Source: Plectosphaerella cucumerina (Eukaryota > Ascomycota > Sordariomycetes > Glomerellales > Plectosphaerellaceae). From it: 64,000 nt of DNA. The stretch is taken from positions 5,704,001 to 5,768,000 of the forward strand of contig JAGPXD010000002.1 of NCBI GenBank assembly GCA_020746995.1. The letters run 5' to 3'. Positions 20,202 to 31,373 of this stretch are shown here, in pieces (the stretch's first letter is position 1; each line of letters opens with the position of its first letter). The notes beneath the pieces were generated by a model that saw nothing but the letters and a program-made list of their open reading frames with translations, made no database searches and was not told the DNA's origin. The translations under genes were made by a program, and so were the position numbers.

Positions 20202-22355
20202 GGCGAAGGGGTACGGCACTTGCTGCCCATAGAGCGACTGAAAGACTGATTCAACCGCAATAGTCGGATCGGTCGAAGTGGTCGACGAAGCAACGTTCTG
20301 TCGATCTGCCTACAGCGGCGGCGATGTGTGGCGGCAGCTGGATTTGATCTGGGGCAGATGAGGGAGGGGTAAGACGATTAAGTGAAGCTGTTCAAGGCAG
20401 ACTTCTCATGCACAGCCTGCTTGGCAGACAGCCCGAGGTGAGGGGCAAAGACCATCTCTCTTCGCTGCCTATAGCACTCACAACTTCATGCCGTCAGCTT
20501 GTCACGAGCCAATTGGATGAAGCAGCAGGGATACTGTGGCACAGCATGCACTCCTCGAATCAAAAGACCCAGTTCCCATCCGACCCGTGGCAGACTACAT
20601 GTGTATGAAACCCCTTGTCTGTCTGTTGGCTCTGCCCTTTATGCTCATTAGCACTCATTGGCTTTCTTCTCGGACCATAGAATGTGACGTCAACGAAAAT
20701 TGCTGGCTCATCAGCGCCAACATCAGCGCTGTCTTTCGTGTCTCCGCAGCGACTTCCAGGAGACCGAAAATGATCGGCCTGGTCGCGTCCAGTTGACATG
20801 GGCCGAGTTGGTAGGCGCCTTGGCAATCCTCCAGCCAAGCCTGATCGCTGCTGGGAGTATTTGCTGCCGAGGGTGCAAGGGGGACTGAACGGCGAAAAGG
20901 GTGTGGTCGCGGAGCTTGTCGACAGCTCCAGCAACGTCGTCCAATCTTGCTCTGTCTTTGTGTCTCTGCCGGCAGAGAGAAAGTTGGAGCTTGAATAGCT
21001 CCAAGGGAGCTTGAGCTATGAGCGGTGCAGAGCGTCATTTCCGCTGTCTCGCACTCTCTCCCCTAGACGTCCGCCGGAGCCCCTGTTTCTGTGAACCAAA
21101 ATCTCCAGACTCTCAGTGCCACGGGTAGCATCTAACGCCCCATAATGTTTACTTTGAGGAGGACAGGCATTCGTCCAATGTTGTTTCGGCAACCCAGGAA
21201 TGCAGAAAGGGGCACGAATCTGGGTCACATCCCCGCCTGCCATGTGCCAAGGGTTTAAGCTTGTTCGCGGCTGAGACCCTGGGACGAATCACGCCGGGGC
21301 GCCAACGGACGCTATCGAGCCCGGATCACAGCACATCCGCGAGGGCCCCAGAGGTTCGGGGAGATCGGCGGGCGGATCGAGCGTCTGCCGACGACATGGG
21401 GGCTCGATTCGGGCATCTGCCAAGACGCCTTAAGGAAGCACCGCCCAGGACGTCGTCCTCTTGCTTGTGGCCTTGAGACGGCAATTTCCTCGCGCGTGCC
21501 TGGCAGCTTTGCCTGGCCCAGCGACTATCGAGGCGGGCACAAGACACCGGACCGTGGGGCGCGTCTAGGCACGTCGTCATGACGGAGTCGCTGATGCGAT
21601 TGTTCTCCCTAGCCGCTACCATAGCTCTCACCTCAACCGCACCAGCTCCTGACAGCTCCCGAGCTGTCGGGAAACCATGACTTCAGCACGCCGAAAGACC
21701 TCCCGGAGCAGTTTCTTGCCCGCAGCCACCTGGATACGAGCTTGTCTAGCAAAGGTCCTGTCGATCCCAAAACCCCCCGAAGGCCCCGGACGACCGCCGC
21801 ATCCAGGATCCGGGGAGGGGACCAAAGGTCCGGCCAATGGAATGAGTCGGAATAATGACACTGGCACGCCATCCCGCCGTGGCAATGCTGACCAACTCGA
21901 AGCAAACCGCAGATCTCCCGCTAGAATGCAAGACCTAAACGGACGACGTGAGGGAGACGGGCAAGACAAGCAAGACATGCCCCCCTGTCACCAGCAGCAT
22001 CACGGTCGGCTCCCTTTGCTTCCGACGGACGCCGAGACCCCAGAGACGCTTAGGCACAGCCCCCTTGGCCTTGACCATGCTGCTTTCCTTGCGTTCTGGG
22101 CAGGGCATCGTGATGTTGCTAGCCGGTTGGACAAGCGCGTTGGCAGACATGGCTATGACGATACGGTACCTTGGCTACAGGGCGATGGCGCGAGGGAAGA
22201 AAGCTATATAGAACTGACCAAACCTCTTCCCATTTTGGCTTTTGGAATCATCCATACTCACACTCATCATCATCACATACTCCTCCTTCTTCACCACCTC
22301 TGCTCTTCAGCAACATAACTTGACCTCCTTACACCTACCAAACTCCCACATCACA
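20202..22355. other. Divergent 2.15-kb spacer between the NLR-like and CHRD genes
   Basis: No supported gene. A 7-bp perfect inverted repeat GACAGCT-CCCG-AGCTGTC lies near 21652-21669. The right end has a TATATA box at 22205 and a CA/CT-rich leader before the CHRD gene. Confidence 0.45.
22205..22210 (+). promoter_or_regulatory. TATA box of the CHRD protein gene
   Basis: TATATA about 150 bp upstream of the ATG at 22356, followed by a CAC/TC-rich leader ending ATCACAATGA. Confidence 0.5.
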
Positions 22356-22913
22356 ATGAAGGCCTCCATCCTCGCCCTCGGCGCTCTCGTCGCTGCCGCC
22401 GCCGCCTCCCCCAAGAAGTACAACAAGAAGTCCTGGTCCCCCTTCGACTTCACCTCCACCTTCGAGGTCTACTCCGTCCCCGAGGAGGTCGTCAACGCCG
22501 ACGGCGTCTTCACCGGCGGTCTTCCCGACTCTTACGGCTGGTGGAAGTTCGGAATCAACTCGCACGAGAACGTCATCTGCTACAACATCACCCTGCAGAA
22601 CTTCCGCGGCGAGTACGAGTCGCCCGCCCTGACCGCCACCCACATCCACGAGGGCGAGAAGGGCAAGTCCGGCCCCCCGCGCATCATCTTCCCCGACCCC
22701 GAGGGTGACGACAAGTGGCGCACTTCCCTGGGCTGCGTCAAGGGTCCCTTCGTCACGGGCGTCAAGCCCAACGGCGGCCCGGACGCCGGCGAGGGCTTCC
22801 ACGTCAGTGAGATCGAGAAGGACCCCAAGAAGTACTACGTCGACGTCCACTCGTCGCTCGCCGTGCCCGGTGCCAACCGCGGCCAGTTCTCCAAGAGCAA
22901 GTCCGACTGCTAG
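22356..22913 (+). CDS. Secreted CHRD (chordin-like) domain protein
   Basis: Single exon, 185 residues. Residues 1-18 form a signal peptide (MKASILALGALVAAAAAS). The rest is one CHRD-like domain: FTSTFEVYSVPEEVVNADG at the start, YNITLQNF, the THIHEGEKGKSGPP heart of the domain, and GFHVSEIEKDPKKYYVDVHS near the end, closing with PGANRGQF. Such small CHRD proteins are common in fungal secretomes; their role is not known. The start is the Met immediately before the signal peptide. Confidence 0.9.
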   Translation: MKASILALGALVAAAAASPKKYNKKSWSPFDFTSTFEVYSVPEEVVNADGVFTGGLPDSYGWWKFGINSHENVICYNITLQNFRGEYESPALTATHIHEGEKGKSGPPRIIFPDPEGDDKWRTSLGCVKGPFVTGVKPNGGPDAGEGFHVSEIEKDPKKYYVDVHSSLAVPGANRGQFSKSKSDC

Positions 22914-23459
22914 GAGTATCATCTTTCGGGATGAGTGATGGGGATTTGGCGCTGGCTCGATACATATCTGCGGAGCACTTTCGATTCTTCTCTCTGGTCT
23001 GGTCGCTGTATGAATAACGGACGACGGGGAGACACGTAATGCTAATGACCTTACTTGATCATAATATACCACATGAAACATTTTCTTCACTACCTGGTGA
23101 TGTGTGCGTTTATTTCACGAATATGGAAACGTGAAGAGACGGCCTAAACACCTAGGCAGAAACTCTAACAAGGTAGCTCCTGATGCTCATAACTTCCGAC
23201 GTCGCGGCACCCAGATGACTTCGGCCAAGTGGCGGAGTGAGTTTCTGGCGTAAAAGCGCCCAAAGGAACTGGCCGCTGTCGTTTAAGCAGGTAGCCATGC
23301 CACCTGTAGCCTAGCAGAGGGATCCAAGATGGCCCAGCGAAAACATCACAGGAAAATTATTATGTCAAGTTAATCTTGATATTAAAATTGATGATGCTAC
23401 ATAATGCCTGCTGCCATGCACACCCAGGCTTTGATTCATGCAATTGACAGGACAACCGC
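22914..23459. other. Convergent intergenic region
   Basis: 546 bp, AT-rich near 23340-23400. 3' flanks of the CHRD and MFS genes; nothing else seen. Confidence 0.5.
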
Positions 23460-25060
23460 TTAAAGCAGGTACCTGAAGGTAGAGGGAAGGTTGCTGGGGT
23501 CGTCCCGCGCCGTGGTGGCAGCGGTCTTGCCGGCGACGTCGTCGTGCGTCTCCCAGGCGGACTCGCCAGCCTCGATCTTCTTGTTGAGGCCCTTGAGGAC
23601 GTGCCTGAAGTACCACGAACCGAGAATGGTGACGCCGAACATGGACAGCACGATGCCGTAGCTGCCGCGGAAGCCGTTGTCGGTCAGGTTCCAGACGTAG
23701 GAGCCGGCAACATTGCCGAGCTGAGAGAAGGCGTTGATCATGGCGATGGCGACGGCACGCTTGGCGGGAGGGCGGGGGAAGGACGACGAGATCCAAGAGT
23801 AGTAGACGATGAAGCCGGCGTAGGCACCAGCCTGCAGGAACAGGGCAATGTAGCGCGCGGCGGTGTTCAGGGTCGACATGGAAATGACGAAGCCGACGAT
23901 GCCCATGCAGATGGGCCAGACGATGTGCCAGAAACGCTCCTGCTGGCGATCCGAGTGCCAGGCGTTGGCGAGGGACACCAGGCAGGAGAAGGCCCAAGGG
24001 GGAGCGCTCATAAGGAGGGTGGGAACGTAGCCGAAGCCCAGGGTGCCGGTGAGCGTGGGGAAGTAGGCGTTGAAGCTGAGGCCGACGACGTAGGCAGTGA
24101 AGACAATCATCATGATGTAGATCTTGATATCCTTCACGGCCATGAAGAATCCGTCGAAGACACCCTGCTCCGCAGAGTCCTCATCGGCCTCGCCGACATC
24201 CTCGGTCATACGCATACGGGCAACCTCGAGCTCCTCCTCGGTGAAGCCCTTGGAGTTGGTGGGGAGGTCGGGAAGGATGAAGGCGGCAGCAATGGCAATG
24301 GCCATCGTAGCAGCACCCTCGATCCAGAAGAGCCAGCGCCAGGCGGCGTGGCCGAGGACACCCTGCATGTTGGACAGGACACCGGCGGCGATGAGGGCCG
24401 AGAAGGCGTTGGAAATGAGGTTGCCGCAGAAGAGGATGGCGTTTCTGACGGCAAGCTCGCGGCGGGTGTACCACTTGGAGAGGATGAGCAGGGCACCGGG
24501 CAGGAAAGCGGCCTCGACGAATCCAAGGAAGAAACGCGTGGCGACCATGCCACCAAAGCTGGTGACCACTCCCGACAGGGTCGAGATGAGACCCCAGAGG
24601 AGCATCGCCGCGGCGATGTACCAGGAGGGCCTCGAGATCAGGTTGATGATCATGTTCGACGGAACCTGCATGAGAATGTAGCCTGGGATGTGTTAGCAGT
24701 GGCTTCGTATCAAGAGCAAGTGTCTGAAAACATACCGACGTAGAGAATCGACAAGCAGGTGGCGTATTGCGGGTAGCTGAGGTTGAGATCCTCCTGCAGA
24801 CCCCTGAGGCGGGCGGCGGCAATGTTGTTGCGGTCGAGGTAGTTCATGATGTAGATCAACACGAACAGCGAGCAGCGAGCGTCAAGCTTGCGCTTCATCC
24901 TCTTCTCGACTGCGGCGCGGTAGACCGGGTCCGCGAGGGGACCGGACGACTTGAGGTCGTGGGCATCGTTGCTGTGACGGACGCCCTTGTCCGAGGCCGA
25001 GTCGACAATGGCCTCGAGGCGGTCGGGGTCGGCCCCGACGTGCTGGGTTGTGTTGCTCAT
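23460..25060 (-). CDS. MFS permease, anion:cation symporter family (allantoate/nicotinate type)
   Basis: Two exons, 24736-25060 and 23460-24682, with a 53-nt intron; 515 residues. Family signatures are MNYLDRNNIAAARL after TM1, ILYVGYILMQVPSNMII in TM2-3, RFFLGFVEAAFLPGALLILSKWYTRRELAVRNAI, and the AWRWLFWIEGAATM loop. These identify the fungal Dal5/TNA1-like ACS family, which takes up carboxylic acids, allantoate, vitamins or nicotinate through the plasma membrane. The intron falls inside the Gly codon of YVG|Y. The N-terminal 45 residues are polar and probably cytoplasmic. The substrate is not determinable from sequence alone. Confidence 0.93.
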
Positions 25061-28000
25061 GGTGTCTGGACGGGCAAGATGGAAAGATGTCGAGCGGGCA
25101 CACGGGAGGGACAGGAGAAAAAGACCTCCCCCAGACCCCGGGGGGAAGCGGCCTTGATATTCCCCTCAGGACCGGTGGACAGGACGGGGCCCCTCGGTGG
25201 CCGTACCTCGGCGTCTTTTCCCCCCAACGTTCTCCGCGGTCCTTCCGAGGACGCGGTGACGTGGGGGAACTGGGTCCTTCTCGCCATGTTCCCCCATCAC
25301 GATGGTTGAAAAGTTTGCCGCCAAGGGAGCCTCCAATAAGGACCCGTCCGACCCCTGGCGCGATGGATGGTCGATTGGTAACGCAACATGAAAAGGAGGC
25401 CCGGGTCCGCTTCAACTCCACATCATCGAGACGCCATCAGAGGTTCGTTGAGGCCGTTTGGCCGTTCAGGCGTGCGGGCAGGCGGGACCCCCCTCCTCGT
25501 CGCGTGGGAGGCGAACCCCGTGGGTGGGATATCAACCCAGATGGAGGGGTGTCCCCCTCGTGGAGACCGGGGGTCAGGGGGAGGGGAGAACAACGGGCCC
25601 TATGACAAACGAGAGAGAAGCGAATATGACTCGTCGATGATGGGCATGTCTTGCTGGGAAGTGATGGAAGCAGGGGATCCCGCCTGGGAAAGATTTGTCT
25701 TTGGTTCTTGTTTTGACCCCTCTCGGCCAGGATCGGCAGAGAAGCTTACTCGTGGTCGCATGTTGTCCACATACCCATGCAGCCCATGCAAGCCCCGATG
25801 CTTGTTCGGACACACGACCGAGCCACGGAGTCGGGGATTTTGGCACCTTGTGATGTATGCGGCGTAACGTTGAAAGACCCCCCCTGTGGAAGGCGGCCTA
25901 TGAGAGCAGGCCCCGAGGATTTCCCTGACGTTGCAATGGCCGGTGATGGTTGCGGCGTCAAGGGCGTCCGCCGGTACTTTTAGAGCCCGTGTCCCAACTC
26001 GGAGAGATGCGTCGGGGAGCAACTCCTGATGACGTCGAACCCGGCACAACCAGGCCGGGCTTGGCTTGGTGCGCCGGGCCGGTGCCAAGGGCCGCTGCTG
26101 GAGGGAGGGGAGCGGACTTTGACATTGAAAGCTGGGCTGACCTGCTGGCCTGGAAGAGTTTTCTTCCTGTTCACAATGTTGCATTTTTGTTGGCTGGTCT
26201 CCGCGCGCGGCGAACCAAGTTCCCAGCCAGGTGACAGCGGTGCCCCCCGTCGCCCGAGATGCTTAACCTCGTCGAAATACCGTTCTAGCGCCGCAGAAAA
26301 GGCGAACTCCCGAGCCCAGGTGGAGCGATCTAGCACCCGGAATCGAGAGCCGGTGGGGGTCAAGTGGCCACTGGCGCGAGCACCATCGTGGACCAGACCG
26401 AGCTGACACCGGACATTAGCACTCTAAGAGGGGCTGGCCTGGTTTCACCGCTTGACCGGTGGAGAGCGTTACGGAGCCGCCTGGCGGAGTCGTCGTGGGG
26501 GTTCCCCTCTGTTGAGCGCGGGATGTTTTTGTTGTTGGAGGTGGGGAGGACGACATGAAGAGCGTCGCGGGAGATGAAGCATGGACGGGCAACCTGCGTG
26601 GGATTGAGGCCATACGGCAGGGGCATCCCGGGGCCTAGGCTCGGGAGACTCGGAGGGAGGCTCGGGGGATGGAAGAAAAGAAGGTGTTGGCGAGGATTAC
26701 TCCGAGCGGCGAAGAAGAAGCACCGGCGGGGGGTTTGGGGGTCGACTGTGCAGAATCTTGGCTTTGGGGGTTGAAACCAAGTTCGAGAGGTGCGTATGCT
26801 ATGTCGCTTTGGTCAGAGATGGTGATAAGTCGTGGTGATAAAGGCTCCAACACCGGTGAGCAGCGAGCATCAGTGCCCAGTGGTCACCCCTCGAGTCCCT
26901 AAGTCCCCGGGTATCAAAACAAGGTGTCGGGGACTCCAACCTGGGGCATGTTGGAGCCTTGGGGCCCCGTCAGTTTTCGTGATTGTGGATGACGGCGGAT
27001 CTCGGGGTGGGTGAGATGTGGATTACGAAAGACTTTTTCGACTTGCGTATCCATACGAGCAGGCCAGGCCAGGCCAGGTCGACGCCCGACTCCGACCCCG
27101 GGCGAACGAAGTCGCGATGCGCCCATGACCTCGAGACTCTTCTGCTGACGAAGGCTGGACGAGAAGACTCTACCAGGCACGCGCGCATCCTCGGCCAAGG
27201 CATGGAGCGTTGGGCAGCGACCAAGACTCTGTGTCATTAGAATCGCACCGGCGCTGGTGGTGGTACGAGACCCGGCCGAGGATTGTTCGAGGACGTGCCA
27301 GGTACCGGCCGATTGGGAGCTTCTAGCAGGCTGGGCGAACAATGGCCGGGACAGGCCAAGGTGGACAGACGAGAAGTCCCGGGTCGATGGGGTGAAGCCA
27401 AGATCTGAACTGCCAGAAAGGGAAGAGATCTCGCATTCAGGGCAGTGTGCACCAGCCCTGGGGCGGTGCACCTCTGTCCAGTCACAGACCGGCAGCAGTC
27501 TGAAGCTGCGGCCCAAGCCACAGCAGGGCTCGGAGGCGGCCGCTGTGCTTGCCACGGACACGTCGCCCAGCCCAGGCGTGGCCATCTGTCAGACGGTGGC
27601 CTGACCACTTCCATCGCCCGAGACTGGCAGGGGATCTGCGTGTCGGTGGCTCTCAGGCTGTGCTTCGGGGGGCTTCGGGCTGCCTCCGCCCTTGTCTACC
27701 ACTGATGACTGCTGGACTGGGGCCCCGGAGCGTTTCTCATTGGGGGACTTTCGACAAAACGCCCAGCAGATGCGCGTAAACTTTGGGCGTTTGGCCGCAT
27801 CCGGGCAGTGATCTGGCGGCTATGGTCGCATGAGCCTCGTCGTATGACACGACGGCCAGCGCGAAGTTACGTCTCATTTGTAGAGTCTGGCCATTTTGCG
27901 AATGGCGTCGTGCACCTCTGGGCTGAGGAGGTAGCGTCAAGGTCGAGATTCTGGGTATAAATCCAGTCTGCTTCCGTTGCCATCTTGCGCTCTTTTTCCT

Positions 28001-28109
28001 GTTCATCATCAGCATCACACACACAATCATCAAAACTTTCAAGTCAACACTCAAACAACCACCAATACACCACTCAGAGGAATTACCTCCCTCTCACCTA
28101 CCACAAAGC
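25061..28109. other. Gene-poor 3.05-kb divergent region
   Basis: Longest stretch without a supported gene. Open frames are numerous but short, overlap on both strands and have Arg/Pro/Gly/Ser composition expected of GC-rich noncoding DNA. A short CCAGG-type run (GGCCAGGCCAGGCCAGG) lies near 27059. The right end carries TATAAA at 27956 and a CA-rich leader of the next gene. A long noncoding RNA or a fast-evolving spliced gene cannot be excluded. Confidence 0.4.
27956..27961 (+). promoter_or_regulatory. TATA box of the 102-residue protein gene
   Basis: TATAAA about 150 bp before the ATG at 28110, followed by a CA-rich leader. Confidence 0.5.
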
Positions 28110-28418
28110 ATGGTCAACTTCCTCCACAAGTCCTCCAAGAAGTCGCAAGAAGAGGTCAACGCCCTTGACCACCTTGGCGCGCCCTCGACCGGCCGCCCCA
28201 GCGTCGACAGCACCCTTCTTGGGTCCGACATTGCGCAAAAGGCCAGGCCGACCACCGGTCTTGACTCGCGCCGCAGCAGCACGACCAGCACATACTCGGA
28301 GCAGGCCTACGAAGAGGCCCATCTTCCCAAGGAGGAGCGCGTCCGTCTGGCACTTGCCAGGCTGCGGGGTCCCCAGTACGAAGAGCTCTCGGGCCGCATC
28401 TACGGTCCCTGGTATTAG
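28110..28418 (+). CDS. Small hydrophilic protein, unknown function
   Basis: Single exon, 102 residues, no signal peptide or membrane segment. The N-terminus is basic (MVNFLHKSSKKSQ), the middle is Ser/Thr-rich and probably disordered (SRRSSTTSTYSE), and the C-terminal third is charged and helical (LPKEERVRLALARL) ending RGPQYEELSGRIYGPWY. The strong TATA box, clean CA-rich leader and sensible codon use support a real gene. I recognise no family. Confidence 0.72.
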   Translation: MVNFLHKSSKKSQEEVNALDHLGAPSTGRPSVDSTLLGSDIAQKARPTTGLDSRRSSTTSTYSEQAYEEAHLPKEERVRLALARLRGPQYEELSGRIYGPWY

Positions 28419-29068
28419 GCGCTGAAGCCTGCCGGGGCATGCGGATGATTGACGATTGACGGGTTTACGACATTTTCGATTCCTGGTGTTGCGAGTTGCC
28501 CACGTCGGCGACGGGTTTTGTCTTTCTTTGGTTGATCAGGGGGTTATTTTAGGGTTCATTCAAACAGTAGCAGCATGATGGATAGGGTACGCGAGACGAA
28601 GATGGCGGGGAGAATACAAGCAAAGCTTCTTCACGCACGCCCCCAAAGTGACTGGAGACGAGATCGCCCTCGAGATCTTGGCGAGATTGAGGTGTGTATC
28701 GAAACCCCGCCAGGTGTCAAGTTATCTTATCTGCAGATGACAGCTCCACCAACCGCCGGCAGCTGGACAGGCTGAAGCATTTCGCCCTGGGACTGGCAGC
28801 CAATTCGAGCCAATCGGGGCGGCTTTCCCCCTGCTTATGCGCCCGCGCCCCGCTAAAAAGACCGTGTCAAGCCCGTCTCACGATCAAAGTCGGGATCTGC
28901 GCCCCGGGACGTCGTCATCCCTTCATTTTCAGCTCCGTCCTAAACCTGTCATGTTTCTCCCATCTAGCTTCAAGCCTCCCCCGACGCGGTCATGGCATCA
29001 ATCTATTCTTTCAACGGTCTTTCCTTGTAATATTTCACCCAATTGATGCGTGACGGTCTTGCCTCAGG
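28419..29068. other. Intergenic promoter region of the MFS transporter
   Basis: 650 bp; pyrimidine-rich from about 28900 onward. No gene or repeat seen. Confidence 0.45.
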
Positions 29069-30803
29069 ATGAGCCAGCACCGGATAGACATCGAGGGCGC
29101 GCCGCTCCTCGGCGACGACTACGACAGCGACGATGGCGACAGCGGCCTACCTCCCTATCATGACCCCGATGTCGAGACGCGCCCCTGGATCGGCGAGCCG
29201 GGCTACCGCTCCGCCGCGGCCCGGTCCCGCGCGCGCTGGCGGAAGACATGGACAGACCGACTGCCACGCCTCCGCGTCGACAAGCCCATCCACACCATCA
29301 TTCTCCTCGCCTGCATCAAGGGCATGGCCATCATGAGCGCCCTCATGCTAATGGTCTCCATGTTCCGCCTCATCGAAGACGCCTTTTGCCACGAGCACTT
29401 CGACAAGCCGTTCGCCGAGCCTATCCCGGAGAAGGAGTGCAAGGGTGAGGAAGTCCAGAGCAGGTTGGCCTTTCTGGGTGGCATCGGCATGGTCATCGGC
29501 GCTGTGATCAGCCTGATAGCCGCATTTCCCTACGGAATTCTAGCTGATAAGTAAGTTTGATTGTCTTTCGGGGTCGTGCGACGTGCTGACTGCCCGCAGA
29601 TGGGGCCGCCGGCCGGTCCTCCTGCTGAGCTACGCTGGCATAGTTCTCTCCTTCAGCTTCGGCCCCATGCTGTTGAGATTCGAAGTTCCCGTCTCCATTT
29701 GGCTGATGCTCATCGGCTCTACCCTGACCCTCATCGGCGGTGGTATTCCCGTCATGATCAACACCATCTACTCGATGGCTTCGGACGTCAGTACCGAGGA
29801 GACGAGAAGCTCAAACTTCCTCTACCTCGGCATCGGCGCCGTTGTCGCCGGTCTTGTGGCGCCGGCCACTGCCGGTTTCCTGATGCAAACTCATGGCCCG
29901 TGGCTGCCTATCAGAATCATCTTCGCCACTGTGCCCTTCATGTTTCTCGCCATGCTGGCGCTACCCGAGACGCTGCGCATCAAGCTTGGCGAGGACGATG
30001 AGGAGGATGATGATGGCGTAGAGGAGGGGCTTCGGCCAGACCTGCCCCTGGGCGCAACTCTTCGAGGTCAAGTGCGGTCTGGGCTGAAGGAGCTGCGCGG
30101 CGTATTCGCCATTGTCAAAGACCGCAACATCAAGCTGTGCCTTCTGCCCCCCCTCATTGGCAACGCCATGTGGTCGGCTGGCACGTCGATCCTCAGCCAG
30201 TACATCTCAAAGTACTACGGGTGGACCCTGGCCGAGACAACCTATCTCATGTCACCGCTGGGCGTCGTCAACGTCCTCGTCCTGGCTGGGCTCCCGTGGG
30301 TGTCTGCGCGACTCGTCGACCCAGAAGGCCGCTATCGCCTCTCCGGCTTCAAGAAGGACTTGCTCCTCCTGCGCGTGGCGTACGCCATCATGGGGTTCGC
30401 CCTCCTGATCCAGGCTGTCAGTTGGAACATCGTCGTCCTGCTCATCGGCCTGTTCTTCGGTACCCTTGGCGGTGTGAGCAGCCCTCTTGCACGCGCCGTG
30501 GTGACCGACTTTGTGGATAAGAAGGAGACGTCGCGGTTGTATGCCATGATAAGCATCGTTGAGATGTTCGGTGCCTTTATCGGAGGGCCAGTCGTCGCCG
30601 CAGCATTTGCCCTCGGCATGGACAAGGGTGGCGTGCTGAGGGGGCTGCCCTTCTTCTACGTGTCGTTCCTGTGCTTCTGCGCGCTGGGCGCTATGCTTCT
30701 GGTCAGGGAGCCGAAGAAACCACGGCCGTCGACCGAGCCTGATGGGGAGAGCTTAGTGGGCGACGACATGGGGTACGAGTCTGCGCCGGAGGACGAGCCG
30801 TAG
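29069..30803 (+). CDS. MFS transporter, DHA-like
   Basis: Exons 29069-29550 and 29600-30803, 49-nt intron; 561 residues. The hydrophilic acidic N-terminus (about 75 residues) precedes TM1. Motif A in the TM2-3 loop is split by the intron: FPYGILADK|WGRRPVLLL. A Cys-containing loop lies between TM1 and TM2 (CHEHFDKPFAEPIPEKECKG). A long acidic central loop (EDDEEDDDGVEEG) precedes TM7, and the C-terminus is acidic. The architecture is that of fungal drug:H+ antiporter-like transporters, but the long TM1-TM2 loop suggests a fungal-specific subgroup. The substrate is unknown. The start is the first Met after the leader. Confidence 0.9.
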
Positions 30804-31373
30804 AGTGGCGCCTCTCTCTGGGGTTTCCTCTCAATTTCACGTGCTTTTTAAAGTTCGGAGATCTACCCGACCTCCACACACACTACAACTCGCCCTTTCT
30901 TGTTCCAACCAAGCTCCAGGTCCCCCACCAGAGGCAAGAAAGTGCCATGCATTGCGGCGACAGCTCCAAGAAGGCCTGGAAGAGGCCAGTCCCGGTACAC
31001 GCAGTCTTTATTTCCCTCTCCTGCACGAAGAAAGCCTGGCCGGTGGAGGGAGTGCTCCGGCTCCAGTCGAGACGCGTACCTCTGCTGTCTCACGTTCCAG
31101 GGTTTGGTCGATCGCCAAGACGGCGGCGCTGATGACATCACGGCGGAACACAACGGGGAGCCTCAGACCCCTTGTCTCGCCAGCCGGCTGTTCACGGTCG
31201 CACAGCCAGCAGCATCAGTCGGAAGGCGCCATCTGCAGCCTCCGGTATATAAGTACCGCCGGCCACAAATGATCTTCACTGTGGCTGGCGACATCACCCA
31301 CCAACCTAACCACACGACCTTTCTCACCCCGCCGCTTAACTCCCCCTCTGTCATTACCACTTACACCTTCATC
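30804..31373. other. Promoter region of the ATP-grasp gene
   Basis: 570 bp. The downstream reading frame stays open through much of it, but the TATA box at 31246 lies inside and the first convincing Met follows it, so this is noncoding. CA-rich leader precedes the ATG. Confidence 0.55.
31246..31252 (+). promoter_or_regulatory. TATA box of the ATP-grasp gene
   Basis: TATATAA about 125 bp upstream of the ATG at 31374. Confidence 0.55.

Noticed and set aside
23544..24743. 399-codon plus-strand frame opposite the MFS permease
   Set aside because: Antisense shadow of a GC-rich coding exon; composition (Glu/Gly/Asp/His-rich) mirrors third-position bias.
25600..26184. ATG-started 194-codon minus-strand frame in the gene-poor region
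   Set aside because: Composition and overlap with several plus-strand frames suggest chance; no motif, splice pattern or promoter supports it.
30900..31373. 158-codon N-terminal extension of the ATP-grasp frame
   Set aside because: It has no conserved sequence and contains the TATA box and leader of the gene.
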